Of a stretch of 64,000 bases of DNA, positions 16,456-25,887 are shown one piece after another (position 1 is the stretch's first letter; each line of letters opens with the position of its first letter). The stretch covers positions 124,001 through 188,000 of the forward strand of contig NZ_JAERRB010000011.1 in the NCBI RefSeq assembly GCF_016735595.1. Direction: 5' to 3'. This DNA comes from Chryseolinea lacunae. GTDB taxonomy: Bacteria > Bacteroidota > Bacteroidia > Cytophagales > Cyclobacteriaceae. The notes beneath the pieces were generated by a model. That model did no database searches. It worked only from the letters and a program-made list of their open reading frames with translations, and was not told where the DNA came from. The translations under genes and the position numbers were made by a program.

Positions 16456-18909
16456 ATGCGTTTTTTGAAATTCACTAGTGTTCTTTTCTGTTGTGTAGCC
16501 CCAACCGTTGCCTTGTTTGCGCAAGCTGATAAAGCTCCGGCCTATCCGTTGGTGACACACAATCCCTACTTCAGCATCTGGTCGTTCACCGATAAACTAA
16601 ACGAAAGCGTTACTCGTCACTGGACGGGCAAAGCAAATCCCCTGCTGGGCCTCATCAAAGTAGATGGCAAAACCTACGCGTTTCTCGGGCAACCCGAATA
16701 TCCCGCGCAAACCCTGCTGCCCACGGGTGAGGAAAAACCATATGCCTGTCAGTACACCGAAGACAAGCCGGGAGCCGACTGGATGCAGTCATCCTTCAAC
16801 GACGCCTCCTGGAAAAAAGGCACCGCGCCCTTCGGAACACCCGAAGGAAACCCCGCCACCGTGTGGACATCAAAAGAAATCTGGGTGCGCCGAACATTTG
16901 AGTTTAAAGACACAGGCTCCCTCGAACAACTGATCCTCCAACTTCGCCACGACGACGATGTGGAAGTGTATATCAACGGCGAACTGGCGTATAGCTGTGT
17001 AGACTGCTACGTGGGCGACTACAGACCCTACAAACTCAGCGACGCCGTGAAAAGCAAACTGGTGAAAGGCCGTAACGTGCTGGCCATGCATTGCATCAAC
17101 CCCCGTGGCAACGCGTGGATAGACGCCGGCTTGGCGCGCCAGGTGGTGCCCAAAGGACTGACACCGGCCGTGCAAACCGCCGTGCGCATCACGGCCACCC
17201 AAACCAAATACACATTGCAATGCGGACCCGTGGCACTCGACCTCACCTTCCTTTCCCCGCTTTTGATGAGCGACCTTGATCTGCTGGCCCGCCCCGTCAC
17301 CTACGTGAGCATGAGCACGCGCGCTACGGATGGCAAGCCGCACACCGTGCAACTTAACTTCAGTGCCTCGTCCGATCTGGCCGTGAACACGGCGAAGCAA
17401 CCGGTGCTGGCCGAACGAAAAAGCGAAGGCGGCTTTCAATGGCTGAAAGCTGGAACCGTGGAGCAACCGGTTTTGAAACGCAAAGGCGACGATGTGCGCA
17501 TCGATTGGGGCTATGCTTATGTGGTGGCCACCGACAGCGACAAACCCGTGCAAACCCTCGGCAGCGTAGAAGAAACACTGAAGAATTTTAGCAGTGGCAA
17601 AGTTGCTCCCGGCAAAACACAAGCGAACGGCACCAGCGTATGGATGAATACCTACTACGACCTCGGCACCATTGGCAACACCGCCGTAGACAAAACCCTG
17701 ATGCTTGCCTATGACGATCGCGAGGCCATCCAATACTTCAATCAAAATCTGAAAGCCTGGTGGAGCAAAGATGGCGCGTCTATTCAGGACGTTGTAGCCA
17801 AAGCATCGAAAGACTATAAAGCCATTCAATCGGCCTGCAAGGCATTCGATGAAAAGATGTATGCCGAAGCGCTGAAAGCGGGTGGTGAAGAATATGCCAA
17901 ACTTTGTGCGCTGGCCTATCGTCAATCCATTGCCGCGCATCAGTTGGTGAAGAGTCCGCAAGGTGACATACTTTTTCTGTCAAAAGAAAACTTCAGCAAT
18001 GGTTCCATCAACACGGTTGATGTTACCTATCCATCGGCTCCGCTTTTCCTGCTCTACAATCCCGATCTGCTGAAGGGCATGCTGAATGGAATTTTCTATT
18101 ATAGCGAATCCGGCAAATGGACCAAACCGTTTGCTGCTCACGACCTTGGCACCTATCCGCTGGCCAATGGGCAAACGTATGGCGAAGACATGCCGGTAGA
18201 AGAATCGGGCAACATGATCATTCTCACCGCTGCCATCGCGAAAGCCGAGGGCAACGCGGAGTATGCCCGCAAGCACTGGACCACCCTGACCCAATGGGTG
18301 AAGTTCCTGGAGAACGACGGCTTTGATCCCGCCAACCAACTGTGCACCGACGACTTTGCAGGTCACCTTGCGCGCAACGCAAACCTCTCTGTGAAAGCCA
18401 TTGTGGGCATTGGTGCCTACGCGCAACTGGCCGACAAACTTGGCGAGAAAGAGGCCGCAGCAAAATACAGCGCCCTGGCAAAAGCCTTCGCACAAAAATG
18501 GATGACCATGGCCGACGATGGCGACCACTACACCCTGGCCTTTGGACAACCCGGCACGTGGAGTCAGAAGTACAACCTGGTGTGGGACAAACTGCTGGGC
18601 CTGTCGTTGTTTCCGAAAGACGTGTACGCGAAGGAAATAAAATACTACCTCACCAAACAAAACACCTTTGGCATTCCCCTCGACAGCCGCAAGACCTACA
18701 CAAAGTCCGATTGGATTGTGTGGACGTCAACGTTGGCCGACAACCGCAGCGACTTTGAAGCCTTGATCAAACCGATCTACACCTATGCCACCGAAACCCC
18801 GACACGCGTGCCCCTCTGCGACTGGCACGAAACCACCGACGGCCGACAAGTAGGCTTCCAGGCGCGCAGCGTGGTGGGTGGATACTTCATTAAAATGCTT
18901 GACAAATAA
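16456..18909 (+). CDS. Exported glutaminase A/DUF4965-family protein with inserted beta-sandwich
   Basis: 817 residues from ATG 16456, where a signal peptide begins ([20 protein letters not shown], cleavage near FAQA). The mature N-terminus [20 protein letters not shown] and [19 protein letters not shown] is typical of DUF4964/DUF5127 proteins; residues about 95-220 form a jelly-roll insert ([35 protein letters not shown]); the helical C-terminal part ([38 protein letters not shown]) is the DUF4965/DUF1793 six-hairpin barrel. Fungal GtaA relatives are extracellular glutaminases, but the bacterial barrel resembles glycosidases. It heads a cluster with a GH172 and a GH5-like enzyme, favouring glycan work. 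Earlier in-frame codons to 16141 are judged non-coding. Confidence 0.85.
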   Translation: MRFLKFTSVLFCCVAPTVALFAQADKAPAYPLVTHNPYFSIWSFTDKLNESVTRHWTGKANPLLGLIKVDGKTYAFLGQPEYPAQTLLPTGEEKPYACQYTEDKPGADWMQSSFNDASWKKGTAPFGTPEGNPATVWTSKEIWVRRTFEFKDTGSLEQLILQLRHDDDVEVYINGELAYSCVDCYVGDYRPYKLSDAVKSKLVKGRNVLAMHCINPRGNAWIDAGLARQVVPKGLTPAVQTAVRITATQTKYTLQCGPVALDLTFLSPLLMSDLDLLARPVTYVSMSTRATDGKPHTVQLNFSASSDLAVNTAKQPVLAERKSEGGFQWLKAGTVEQPVLKRKGDDVRIDWGYAYVVATDSDKPVQTLGSVEETLKNFSSGKVAPGKTQANGTSVWMNTYYDLGTIGNTAVDKTLMLAYDDREAIQYFNQNLKAWWSKDGASIQDVVAKASKDYKAIQSACKAFDEKMYAEALKAGGEEYAKLCALAYRQSIAAHQLVKSPQGDILFLSKENFSNGSINTVDVTYPSAPLFLLYNPDLLKGMLNGIFYYSESGKWTKPFAAHDLGTYPLANGQTYGEDMPVEESGNMIILTAAIAKAEGNAEYARKHWTTLTQWVKFLENDGFDPANQLCTDDFAGHLARNANLSVKAIVGIGAYAQLADKLGEKEAAAKYSALAKAFAQKWMTMADDGDHYTLAFGQPGTWSQKYNLVWDKLLGLSLFPKDVYAKEIKYYLTKQNTFGIPLDSRKTYTKSDWIVWTSTLADNRSDFEALIKPIYTYATETPTRVPLCDWHETTDGRQVGFQARSVVGGYFIKMLDK

Positions 18910-18981
18910 CACAGGGGATACAGGAGTGTACAGAACAGCTGAGAACGCCGGATTAATTATCTTAGAACAAACCACAACCTC

Positions 18982-20136
18982 ATGCGTATGAAAAACCTGC
19001 TCTTCTTTTGTGTATGCTCTTTGCTGGCAACGGCCACCCTGGCGCAGTCGCCGGCAAACTTCAACGGACTCGACATGAACCTGGGCAATCTCTACCGGAT
19101 GTCCAACGCGAAGACACGTTCCATCAGTCCCGAAAACTTTACAGGCGAGCCGGGCAAAGGCGGCGCCGCCACCCTCGAACAGGGCAACGCCCGCAATGCA
19201 GCGCGCGACCTGGGTCAAGGTTGGAAGGTGAATCCCTTTGTGCTCATCGAACCCGGGCAAACATTCACCCTGGGCGAGATCACCGGCCCCGGTGCCATCC
19301 AACACATCTGGATGACACCCACCGGAAACTGGCGCTATTCGATTCTTCGTTTCTATTGGGACGATGAGAAAGAGCCTTCGGTGGAAGTGCCGGTGGGAGA
19401 CTTCTTTGGCATGGGATGGGGTGAGTATGCGCACCTCAATTCGCTGCCCGTCACCGTCAACCCCGGCAGTGCATTCAACTGCTACTGGACCATGCCCTTC
19501 CGCAAGAAGTGCAGAATCACCATGGAGAACATCGGCGCCGAGCGCATGAGCCTCTACTACCAGGTGGACTACACACTCACCGATGTGCCTGCCGACGCGG
19601 CCTATCTGCACGCACAATTCAGAAGAAACAATCCCACCAAGGGATCGCTCTTCACCCTCATCGACGGCATCAAAGGGAAAGGCCACTATGTGGGAACATA
19701 CATGGCCTGGGGTGTGAACAACAACGGCTGGTGGGGCGAAGGTGAAATCAAATTCTTTATGGATGGCGACAGCAAGTTTCCCACCATTGCCGGCACCGGC
19801 ACCGAAGATTATTTCTGCGGCTCCTACAATTTTGAAAACAAGAAGACCCATCAATACCAGGAATTCTCCACGGCCTACACCGGCCTGCACCAGGTCATTC
19901 GCCCCGACGGCTTGTACACCACGCAGCAGCGCTTTGGCTTGTATCGCTGGCACATCATGGACCCCATTCGCTTCGAAAAAGAATTGAAGATCACCATTCA
20001 GGATTTGGGATGGCGCAGCGAAGGCCGCTACCTGCCACAGCAGTCCGACATCAGCGCGGTGGTCTATTGGTATCAGGCCGAACCCCATGCGTCGTTTCCG
20101 AAACTGCCGGCGAAGAATGATTTGGAAGTGAACTGA
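18982..20136 (+). CDS. Exported GH172-family glycoside hydrolase (DUF2961)
   Basis: 384 residues with a signal peptide ending at TLAQSP (residue 22). The DUF2961 fold is visible from FNGLDMNLGNLYRMSNAKTR through GPGAIQHIWMTPTGNWRYS, VEVPVGDFFGMGWGEY and the active-site block GTGTEDYFCGSYNF. GH172 members hydrolyse fructofuranose or arabinofuranose linkages, including difructose dianhydride and D-arabinan. It follows the DUF4965 gene by 72 bases and precedes the GH5-like gene by 40, so all three are probably one transcript. Catalytic class is well supported; sugar specificity cannot be read. Confidence 0.9.
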   Translation: MRMKNLLFFCVCSLLATATLAQSPANFNGLDMNLGNLYRMSNAKTRSISPENFTGEPGKGGAATLEQGNARNAARDLGQGWKVNPFVLIEPGQTFTLGEITGPGAIQHIWMTPTGNWRYSILRFYWDDEKEPSVEVPVGDFFGMGWGEYAHLNSLPVTVNPGSAFNCYWTMPFRKKCRITMENIGAERMSLYYQVDYTLTDVPADAAYLHAQFRRNNPTKGSLFTLIDGIKGKGHYVGTYMAWGVNNNGWWGEGEIKFFMDGDSKFPTIAGTGTEDYFCGSYNFENKKTHQYQEFSTAYTGLHQVIRPDGLYTTQQRFGLYRWHIMDPIRFEKELKITIQDLGWRSEGRYLPQQSDISAVVYWYQAEPHASFPKLPAKNDLEVN

Positions 20137-20176
20137 GCGTAAGAAACAATTACCAAAACCAACTATAAAAGTCAAC

Positions 20177-21313
20177 ATGAAGTCAATGTTCAAAACAACG
20201 TCTCTCATAGCACTGTGCTTCGCAGCCGTGTTGCTATCGTGCGCGAAAAAAGAAAAGCCGGCCGAAACCACGGCGGCGGTCGACACGGTGAAAGCCGTTC
20301 GTGAGATATGGAGCAAGGAGCAAGCCAACGAGTGGTATAAACAATGGGGATGGCTGCGCGGCAGCGACTTCATTCCGAGCTCGGCCATCAACCAGCTGGA
20401 GATGTGGCAAGCCGAATCGTTCGACACCACCACCATCAGCCGCGAGCTGGGTTGGGCTGAGTCGATCGGCCTCAACTCCATGCGCGTCTACCTCCACCAC
20501 CTCGCGTGGGAAGTGGACCCCGCGGGCTTCAAGGACCGCGTGAACACCTACCTCACCATTGCCGACAAACATCACATCTCCACGCTGTTCGTGTTCTTCG
20601 ACGACTGCTGGAACCCATCCTACGAAGCCGGCAAACAACCCGCACCCAAAACTGGCATCCACAACTCCGGCTGGGTTCGCGACCCCGGCAACAAGGTGTT
20701 CACGGACACCACGTTCACCACCTTCGACAGCACGCAGCTGGCCACTCTGGAACGCTACGTGAAAGACGTGCTCACCACCTTCAAAGACGACAAACGCATT
20801 GTGCTTTGGGATCTCTACAACGAACCCGGCAACAGCAACTACGGCAACAAGTCGCTGCCCTTGCTGGAGAAAACCTTCCTGTGGGCACGCGAAGTAAATC
20901 CCTCACAACCGCTGTCGTCGGGCGTGTGGCGCAAAGACCTGGTAGACCTCAACAACTACCAACTGAACAACTCCGACGTGACCACCTATCACAACTACGC
21001 CGACGAAAAAGACCACAAGTCGTGGATCGACAGCCTGCGCACCTATGGCCGCCCGCTGATCTGCACCGAATACATGGCCCGCACCCGCGGCAGCCGCTTC
21101 GAAAACATCATGCCCCTGCTGAAAGCCGAAAACATCGGCGCCTACAACTGGGGCCTCGTAGCCGGCAAAACAAACACCATCTATGCCTGGAGTGACCCCA
21201 TGCCCAACGGCAAAGAACCCAAAGTCTGGTTCCACGAAATCTTCCGCAAAGACGGAACCCCCTACAAGAAAGAAGAAGTAGCGTTGATAAAATCACTCAC
21301 GGGAAAGAAATAG
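20177..21313 (+). CDS. GH5-like (cellulase-fold) glycosidase lipoprotein
   Basis: 378 residues. Lipoprotein signal with lipobox LLSC (Cys22) followed by charged AKKEKPAE, so it is anchored to the membrane. The TIM-barrel clan-A features are the strand-4 acid/base in VLWDLYNEPGNSN and the strand-7 nucleophile in RPLICTEYMARTRG; the early block SIGLNSMRVYLHHLAWEVD fits as well. Relatives are often labelled 1,4-beta-xylanase or cellulase-family. The gene's last codons recur in decayed form 153 bases downstream. Substrate unknown; the neighbours suggest a furanose-containing glycan. Confidence 0.85.
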   Translation: MKSMFKTTSLIALCFAAVLLSCAKKEKPAETTAAVDTVKAVREIWSKEQANEWYKQWGWLRGSDFIPSSAINQLEMWQAESFDTTTISRELGWAESIGLNSMRVYLHHLAWEVDPAGFKDRVNTYLTIADKHHISTLFVFFDDCWNPSYEAGKQPAPKTGIHNSGWVRDPGNKVFTDTTFTTFDSTQLATLERYVKDVLTTFKDDKRIVLWDLYNEPGNSNYGNKSLPLLEKTFLWAREVNPSQPLSSGVWRKDLVDLNNYQLNNSDVTTYHNYADEKDHKSWIDSLRTYGRPLICTEYMARTRGSRFENIMPLLKAENIGAYNWGLVAGKTNTIYAWSDPMPNGKEPKVWFHEIFRKDGTPYKKEEVALIKSLTGKK

Positions 21314-21327
21314 TTTAACGTGTCGCA

Positions 21328-21356
21328 GCGCAGTCTCCCATCGGGGACTGCGCGTC
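21328..21356 (+). terminator. Hairpin after the GH5-like gene
   Basis: Stem GCGCAGTC (21328-21335) / GACTGCGC (21346-21353), extended by CCC/GGG, followed by TCTTTG, 14 bases beyond the stop. The same sequence block recurs, without the perfect stem, at 21551-21595. Confidence 0.55.
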
Positions 21357-21414
21357 TTTGAACGACGTGGTCCACAATGCAACGCCAAGTCCCTGAGGCA
21401 GGAGACTTGGCTTG

Positions 21415-21466
21415 GACGCCGAGAAAGGAAGAAGTGACGTTAAAACCCCTTACGGGAAAGAAATAG
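21415..21466 (+). pseudogene. Decayed duplicate of the 3' end of the GH5-like gene
   Basis: In phase, this block would read TPRKEEVTLKPLTGKK-stop, against TPYKKEEVALIKSLTGKK-stop at the end of the GH5-like gene (21259-21313). The last 15 bases, ACGGGAAAGAAATAG, are identical (21299-21313 and 21452-21466). A strong terminator follows. It is best read as the relic of a tandem duplication whose body has been lost. Confidence 0.6.
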
Positions 21467-21481
21467 AGGACACACAAATAG

Positions 21482-21520
21482 AAAGCGCAACGTTCGTTCA
21501 CGGACGTTGCGCTTTTTTTG
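21482..21520 (+). terminator. Strong intrinsic terminator behind the decayed gene end
   Basis: 12-bp stem AAAGCGCAACGT (21482-21493) / ACGTTGCGCTTT (21504-21515), with further pairing in the loop, followed by TTTTGTTTTG. Confidence 0.8.
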
Positions 21521-21550
21521 TTTTGTGTCAAGATATACGGAGATGCATCC

Positions 21551-21597
21551 AACATCGCAGCGCAGTTTGCCATCAGCAACGGCACGCCTTCGAATGG
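21551..21597. repeat. Second copy of a short intergenic block
   Basis: TCGCAGCGCAGTTTGCCATC and the following 20 or so bases match 21323-21368 at roughly 70 percent, most differences being transitions. With the duplicated gene end this suggests an old tandem duplication of the segment behind the GH5-like gene. Confidence 0.5.
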
Positions 21598-21627
21598 TGT
21601 TGCCCGTAGAGCCATGCAGCATCAGAA

Positions 21628-21930
21628 TCAGGTGACTCCTATCGGAGTCTGAATATCCTGATTCGGATTTTCTATAGACAGGATGCTCCTGACGGAGCGG
21701 AGACTTTAGCGTTTTGCTCCGGTAGGAGCATCCGGTGTATAGAACAACGTGAAAGGAAACAGCGTGCGTGTTCGGATGAGCATTAGCTCGTTGGAAGTCA
21801 GGTGACTCCTATCGGAGTCTAATATCTTGAATATGATTTTCTATATACAGGATGCTCCTGACGGAGCGGAAACTTTTGCGTTTGCTCCTGTAGGAGCATC
21901 CTGTCTATAGAAAAAGCGTGAAAGGAAGCG
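21628..21930. repeat. Tandem palindromic element, two copies (period 170)
   Basis: Copy 1 spans 21628-21764, copy 2 spans 21798-21930. Each holds a small hairpin GACTCC-TATC-GGAGTC, then a roughly 70-base inverted repeat whose arms start CTATA-ACAGGATGCTCC and end GGAGCATCC-TATAG, each arm itself containing a hairpin (GCTCC-TGAC-GGAGC and GCTCC-GTA-GGAGC), and a tail GTGAAAGGAA. A degenerate third piece (AGGAGCTACCTGTAA) sits at 21942-21957. No coding potential. The architecture is REP/MITE-like; it could be transcribed as a structured RNA. Confidence 0.75.
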
Positions 21931-22004
21931 ATTGAGCTCTGTTAGGAGCTACCTGTAATGCACGCCGATTTTCATTAAGATTTGCCTGGTGAAATGAAGT
22001 GCAC

Positions 22005-22457
22005 CTATTCCACACTCAACCTTCTATGATAATTCACCTGTCCCAAATGATATCCCAAATGCGCAGACAGGTGAATAAGAAAATAAGACGTAGTCATCGG
22101 ATAGTCAAACACCGGCGCGGGATATTCCTGTTCGAGAACAGCGGGATCCATTTTTTCAAGCGTGGAAGAAACAGCTTGCCGTGTTTTCTGAATCTCTGCC
22201 AGCAGGTCCTTACGTGCAATGTTCCTGGCAGAAAATTCAAGATCCCGATTTCTCACATAACCCGTGTTGCCCAGCACGGCGCCGATATAGTTCTGAAGAT
22301 TGCCACACAAATGAAGACAAAGATTGCCACCAGGATTTTTGATGGCCCCGCTGATGTTCCACAACGATTCCTCTGTGGGATATTGTTTGATTTCTTCTTC
22401 GAGCTTGGCGAGGTCGCGGGCGAAGATTTTGTGGAGGGAGAGGAGCAGGGGATTCAT
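22005..22457 (-). CDS. DinB/DUF1572-family protein
   Basis: 150 residues, four-helix DinB-like fold. The metal-binding histidines are suggested by NLCLHLCGNLQNYIGAVL and by the C-terminal FLIHLSAHLGYHLGQVNYHRR. Relatives are thiol-dependent or metal-dependent enzymes of mostly unknown role. It stands alone between the repeat tract and the terminator of the phosphomutase gene. Confidence 0.85.
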   Translation of the reverse strand: MNPLLLSLHKIFARDLAKLEEEIKQYPTEESLWNISGAIKNPGGNLCLHLCGNLQNYIGAVLGNTGYVRNRDLEFSARNIARKDLLAEIQKTRQAVSSTLEKMDPAVLEQEYPAPVFDYPMTTSYFLIHLSAHLGYHLGQVNYHRRLSVE

Positions 22458-22486
22458 AACCGTGATTTTTTATCAGACAAAAGTTG

Positions 22487-22543
22487 AATTGCCGGAACAC
22501 AAGGGTTGAAAGATGATCTTTCGTTGCTTGTGTTCCGGCAATT
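22487..22543. terminator. Terminator between the phosphomutase and DinB genes
   Basis: Perfect 17-bp stem AATTGCCGGAACACAAG (22487-22503) and its complement (22527-22543); the loop has an inner GAAAG/CTTTC hairpin. It lies directly after the leftward phosphomutase stop. Confidence 0.85.
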
Positions 22544-22551
22544 TAAAAACC

Positions 22552-24282
22552 TTAGACCGAAAGCAGGTAGGCTTCCAGCTGTTTGATCTTCTCATCCAGG
22601 GTGGCATTCACCTTGGCAAAGTCTTCTTTCGACTTCAGCGGGGCATGCACGCTTACATAGAATTTTATTTTTGGTTCTGTGCCCGAAGGCCGCACCGACA
22701 GCTTGCTGCCGTCTTGCAGATAGAATTGCAACACGTCAGAGTTGGGGAAGTCGAGCGTGGAGGTGGCGCCGGTGATGAGGTTCTTTTCGCTGAGTGTCTT
22801 GTAGTCGAGGAGGCGTTCCACTTTGCTGCCGGTGATTTCGGCGGGAGGGTTGCTGCGGAATTTTTCCATCAGCGCTTTGATCTCCTGTTCGCCCTGCTGT
22901 CCTTTCTTGGTCACGTTCACGAGGGCTTCTTTGTAGAAACCGAAGTCAACATACATGTCGATGAGCCAGTCATACATCGACTTGTTTTCGTCGGTGGCGC
23001 TGGCGGCCATGGCGGCAAAGAAGGCACACGCCGAAACGGCATCCTTGTCGCGCACGAAGTCGCCCACCATGTAGCCATAGCTTTCTTCGCCGGCGGCAAT
23101 GAAACGTTGTTTGCCTTCGAGCTTGCCCATCAGTTCGGCAATGTATTTGAAACCGGTCAGGGTGTTATAGCACGCAATGCCCAGTTGCTTCGCCATGGTG
23201 TCCACCAGTTCGGAGGTCACGATGGTCTTCGCGATGTAGGCGTTGTTTTTGTCTTTTTGATTTTTGAGAATGAAATACATCATGAGGCAGAACGCCTGGT
23301 TGCCATTCAGCAAAATAAATTCGCCGTCGGCCTTGCGCACGCCAATGCCTACGCGGTCGGTGTCGGGGTCGGTGGCCATCACCATGGTGGCGTTCACGGC
23401 TTTGCCTTTGGCGATCACCATTTCCATGGCCGACTTTTCTTCGGGGTTGGGCGAGGGCACCGTGGGGAAATTTCCATCGGGCACTTTCTGTTCGTCTACC
23501 AATTGAATGTTGGTGAACCCGATTTGTTTCAAACACTCGGGCACCATCGTGATGCCGGCGCCGTGAATGCTGGTGTAGACCAACGGAATGTTATGGTGAC
23601 GGGCAATGACTTCCTTGTTGGGAATAAGTTTTTTCACTTCTTCATAATACGCCTTCTCCACTTCGGGGCCAATGGTGTGGATGCGCGAAGCGTCGGCCTG
23701 GAAGCGCACTTGCTCAAACGACGTGATGGCATTCACTTCTGTGATGATGTTCTTGTCGTGCGGCGGCACAACCTGTGCACCACCCGTCCAGTAAGCTTTG
23801 TAGCCGTTGTATTCTTTCGGATTGTGCGACGCCGTGATGACGATGCCCGACTGGCAATTGAGATAACGAATGGCAAACGACAACAGCGGTGTGGGACGCA
23901 GTTCTGCAAACATGTGCACGTCGATGCCGTTGGCCGACAACACGCCGGCGGCCACTTCGGCAAAGAAGCGGCTGTTGTTGCGGCTGTCGTGCGCGATGGC
24001 GAGGGAGATTTTTTTGCCGGGGAATGTTTTGTTCAGGTAGTTGGCAAGTCCCTGGGTGGCCACACCCACGGTGTATTTGTTCATGCAGTTGGAGCCGGCG
24101 CCCATGATGCCGCGCAAACCGCCTGTGCCAAATTCAAGATCTTTGTAGAAGTTGTCGATGAGTTCTTTCGAATCGGGTTTTGCCAAAAGGGCTTTCACGT
24201 CAGCCTTGGTTGCATCGTCAATGGCGGGGCTGTCGAGCCAGGTTTGTGCTTTTGTGCGCACGCTTTCCAGAAGGTCGTTCAT
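22552..24282 (-). CDS. Phospho-sugar mutase (phosphoglucomutase/phosphomannomutase family)
   Basis: 576 residues, four-domain alpha-D-phosphohexomutase. Active-site serine loop TASHNPKEYNGYKAYW, metal loop ATDPDTDRVGIGV, sugar-specificity loop AAGEESYGYMVGDF, and phosphate-binding loop VRPSGTEPKIKFYV are all present and intact. It interconverts hexose 1- and 6-phosphates in the cytoplasm. Length and domain order match the PgcA-type bacterial enzymes. Monocistronic by the flanking terminators. Confidence 0.95.
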   Translation of the reverse strand: MNDLLESVRTKAQTWLDSPAIDDATKADVKALLAKPDSKELIDNFYKDLEFGTGGLRGIMGAGSNCMNKYTVGVATQGLANYLNKTFPGKKISLAIAHDSRNNSRFFAEVAAGVLSANGIDVHMFAELRPTPLLSFAIRYLNCQSGIVITASHNPKEYNGYKAYWTGGAQVVPPHDKNIITEVNAITSFEQVRFQADASRIHTIGPEVEKAYYEEVKKLIPNKEVIARHHNIPLVYTSIHGAGITMVPECLKQIGFTNIQLVDEQKVPDGNFPTVPSPNPEEKSAMEMVIAKGKAVNATMVMATDPDTDRVGIGVRKADGEFILLNGNQAFCLMMYFILKNQKDKNNAYIAKTIVTSELVDTMAKQLGIACYNTLTGFKYIAELMGKLEGKQRFIAAGEESYGYMVGDFVRDKDAVSACAFFAAMAASATDENKSMYDWLIDMYVDFGFYKEALVNVTKKGQQGEQEIKALMEKFRSNPPAEITGSKVERLLDYKTLSEKNLITGATSTLDFPNSDVLQFYLQDGSKLSVRPSGTEPKIKFYVSVHAPLKSKEDFAKVNATLDEKIKQLEAYLLSV

Positions 24283-24384
24283 TCAGGTATTTTAAAATAA
24301 GGTGATACGCGCCAAAAGTAGGAATTTTTCCTAATTACTGTGTGAACGTACCGTTAACCTGGGATGGACGACCGCGCCATGCAG

Positions 24385-24427
24385 GCAAAAGGCGACAACC
24401 CGAACGGTTCAGGTTGACGCCTTTTGC
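24385..24427 (-). terminator. Terminator of the hppD gene
   Basis: Stem GCAAAAGGCG (24385-24394) / CGCCTTTTGC (24418-24427) with inner CAACC/GGTTG pairing, located 28 bases past the leftward hppD stop. Confidence 0.75.
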
Positions 24428-24454
24428 TTGTGTGAACAGAAAGGGGAGGAAGCT

Positions 24455-25549
24455 CTAAAGATTTCCCCGTAGCTCCTGCTCGCGCTCGATCGACTCGAAG
24501 AGCGCCTTGAAATTACCTTTGCCAAACGACTTGGCCCCATTGCGCTCAATGATTTCGAAGAACACCGTGGGGCGGTCTTGCAGGGGCTTGGTGAAGATCT
24601 GAAGCAGGTAGCCTTCCTCGTCGCGATCGATCAGGATGTTGAGCTTCTTCAGCTCGTTGAGGTCTTCGCTGATGGTGCCCACGCGATCCATCACATCGCT
24701 ATAATAGTTGTCGGGCACGTAAAGGAACTCCACACCACGGCGGCGCAGCTCGGCCACGGTATAGATGATGTCGTCGGTGGCGATGGCAATGTGTTGCACA
24801 CCGGGACCGTTGTAGAAGTCGAGGTATTCTTCGATCTGCGATTTCTTTTTTCCCGAAGCCGGCTCGTTGATGGGGAACTTCACATAGCCGTTGCCATTGG
24901 AAACCACCTTCGACATGAGCGCGCTGTATTCCGTAGAAATGTCGGCATCGTCAAACGTGACCATGAGCTTGAAGCCCATCACGTCTTCATAAAATTTCAC
25001 CCACCGGTTCATCTGTCCCAGTTCAACATTGCCCACACAATGGTCGATGTGCAGCAAGCCGATGGGCTGTGCTTCAATAAATCCTTTGCGGGGTTTGTAG
25101 CCGGGAAGGAACGGGCCCTTATAATTTTTACGCTCCACAAAAGTGTGCAGCGTTTCACCATAGGTCTTGATCGACGCCATCACCACGTCGCCAAACTCAT
25201 CGCTCAGCACACGAGGTTCGTGCACGGCTTCTGCGCCACGCGACGTAGTTTCGATAAACGACTTGCGCGCATCATCCACCCACAGCGCCAGCACCTTCAC
25301 ACCGTCGCCATGCTTGCGCACGTGGTCGGCGATAGGAGAGTCCTGTTGCAACGATGTGGTGAGTACGATACGGATCTTGTTCTGCTGCAACACATACGAT
25401 GCACGATCGCGCACACCGGTTTCGGGACCAGCATAGGCCACCAGTTGAAAGCCAAGACAGTGTTGATAGAACAACGCGGCTTGCTTGGCATTGCCCACAT
25501 ACATCTCCACATGGTCGGTGCCGAGCAGCGGCAGAAAATCTTCCGTCAT
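24455..25549 (-). CDS. hppD: 4-hydroxyphenylpyruvate dioxygenase
   Basis: 364 residues with the two vicinal-oxygen-chelate halves. Iron ligands are visible as His in LLHIDHCVGNVE, His in GPGVQHIAIATDDI and Glu in TVFFEIIERNGAKSFGKGN; the C-terminal helix LFESIEREQELRGNL gates the active site in the family. It converts 4-hydroxyphenylpyruvate to homogentisate in tyrosine catabolism. No homogentisate dioxygenase is in view, but tryptophan 2,3-dioxygenase and glutaryl-CoA dehydrogenase lie within 6 kb, giving the region an aromatic amino-acid theme. Confidence 0.97.
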   Translation of the reverse strand: MTEDFLPLLGTDHVEMYVGNAKQAALFYQHCLGFQLVAYAGPETGVRDRASYVLQQNKIRIVLTTSLQQDSPIADHVRKHGDGVKVLALWVDDARKSFIETTSRGAEAVHEPRVLSDEFGDVVMASIKTYGETLHTFVERKNYKGPFLPGYKPRKGFIEAQPIGLLHIDHCVGNVELGQMNRWVKFYEDVMGFKLMVTFDDADISTEYSALMSKVVSNGNGYVKFPINEPASGKKKSQIEEYLDFYNGPGVQHIAIATDDIIYTVAELRRRGVEFLYVPDNYYSDVMDRVGTISEDLNELKKLNILIDRDEEGYLLQIFTKPLQDRPTVFFEIIERNGAKSFGKGNFKALFESIEREQELRGNL

Positions 25550-25887
25550 AGAACAATCGTTTTAAGTCTCCCAAAATTAACGTATCCCCAACTCCCGCAC
25601 CCGCATTGCGAAGGACATTCTGCAAAGCGCGATTTGAAGAACGATTCTTCGGCCCACCCCGCAAAAAACGTCGACCTCACCAAATTTTATGGACGTAGTT
25701 TCCCTTCACTTCCGGCAGGACATGCCCTGGAGTTGGGTCTAAGGCATGATACCGGCAGGACGGAGGCAAGTCACAGGCATGATAGAGGCATTAGGGGCGC
25801 AGAAAGCGTCGGGATCTACCGGCCGATGTTCTCAACTCCATTTTTGTATTTCCACGAATTCTTCAATCTTTACGGAAAATATCACTT
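25550..25887. other. Intergenic region with short direct repeats
   Basis: 338 bases between divergent genes. CCGGCAGGAC occurs at 25712 and 25752, and GGCATGATA at 25743 and 25777. No gene or RNA recognised; promoters for both flanking genes must lie here. Confidence 0.4.

Noticed and set aside
18727-20481. 584-codon open frame on the minus strand
   Set aside because: Antisense across three real genes (DUF4965, GH172, GH5-like); spans their boundaries and shows no domain.
21628-21930. CRISPR array or insertion sequence
   Set aside because: Only two long hairpin copies, no spacers of constant length, no transposase open frame.
22513-24300. 595-codon open frame on the plus strand
   Set aside because: Exactly antisense to the phosphohexomutase gene, which has all catalytic motifs; the frame's His/Val/Gly-rich translation is typical of an antisense shadow in GC-rich DNA.
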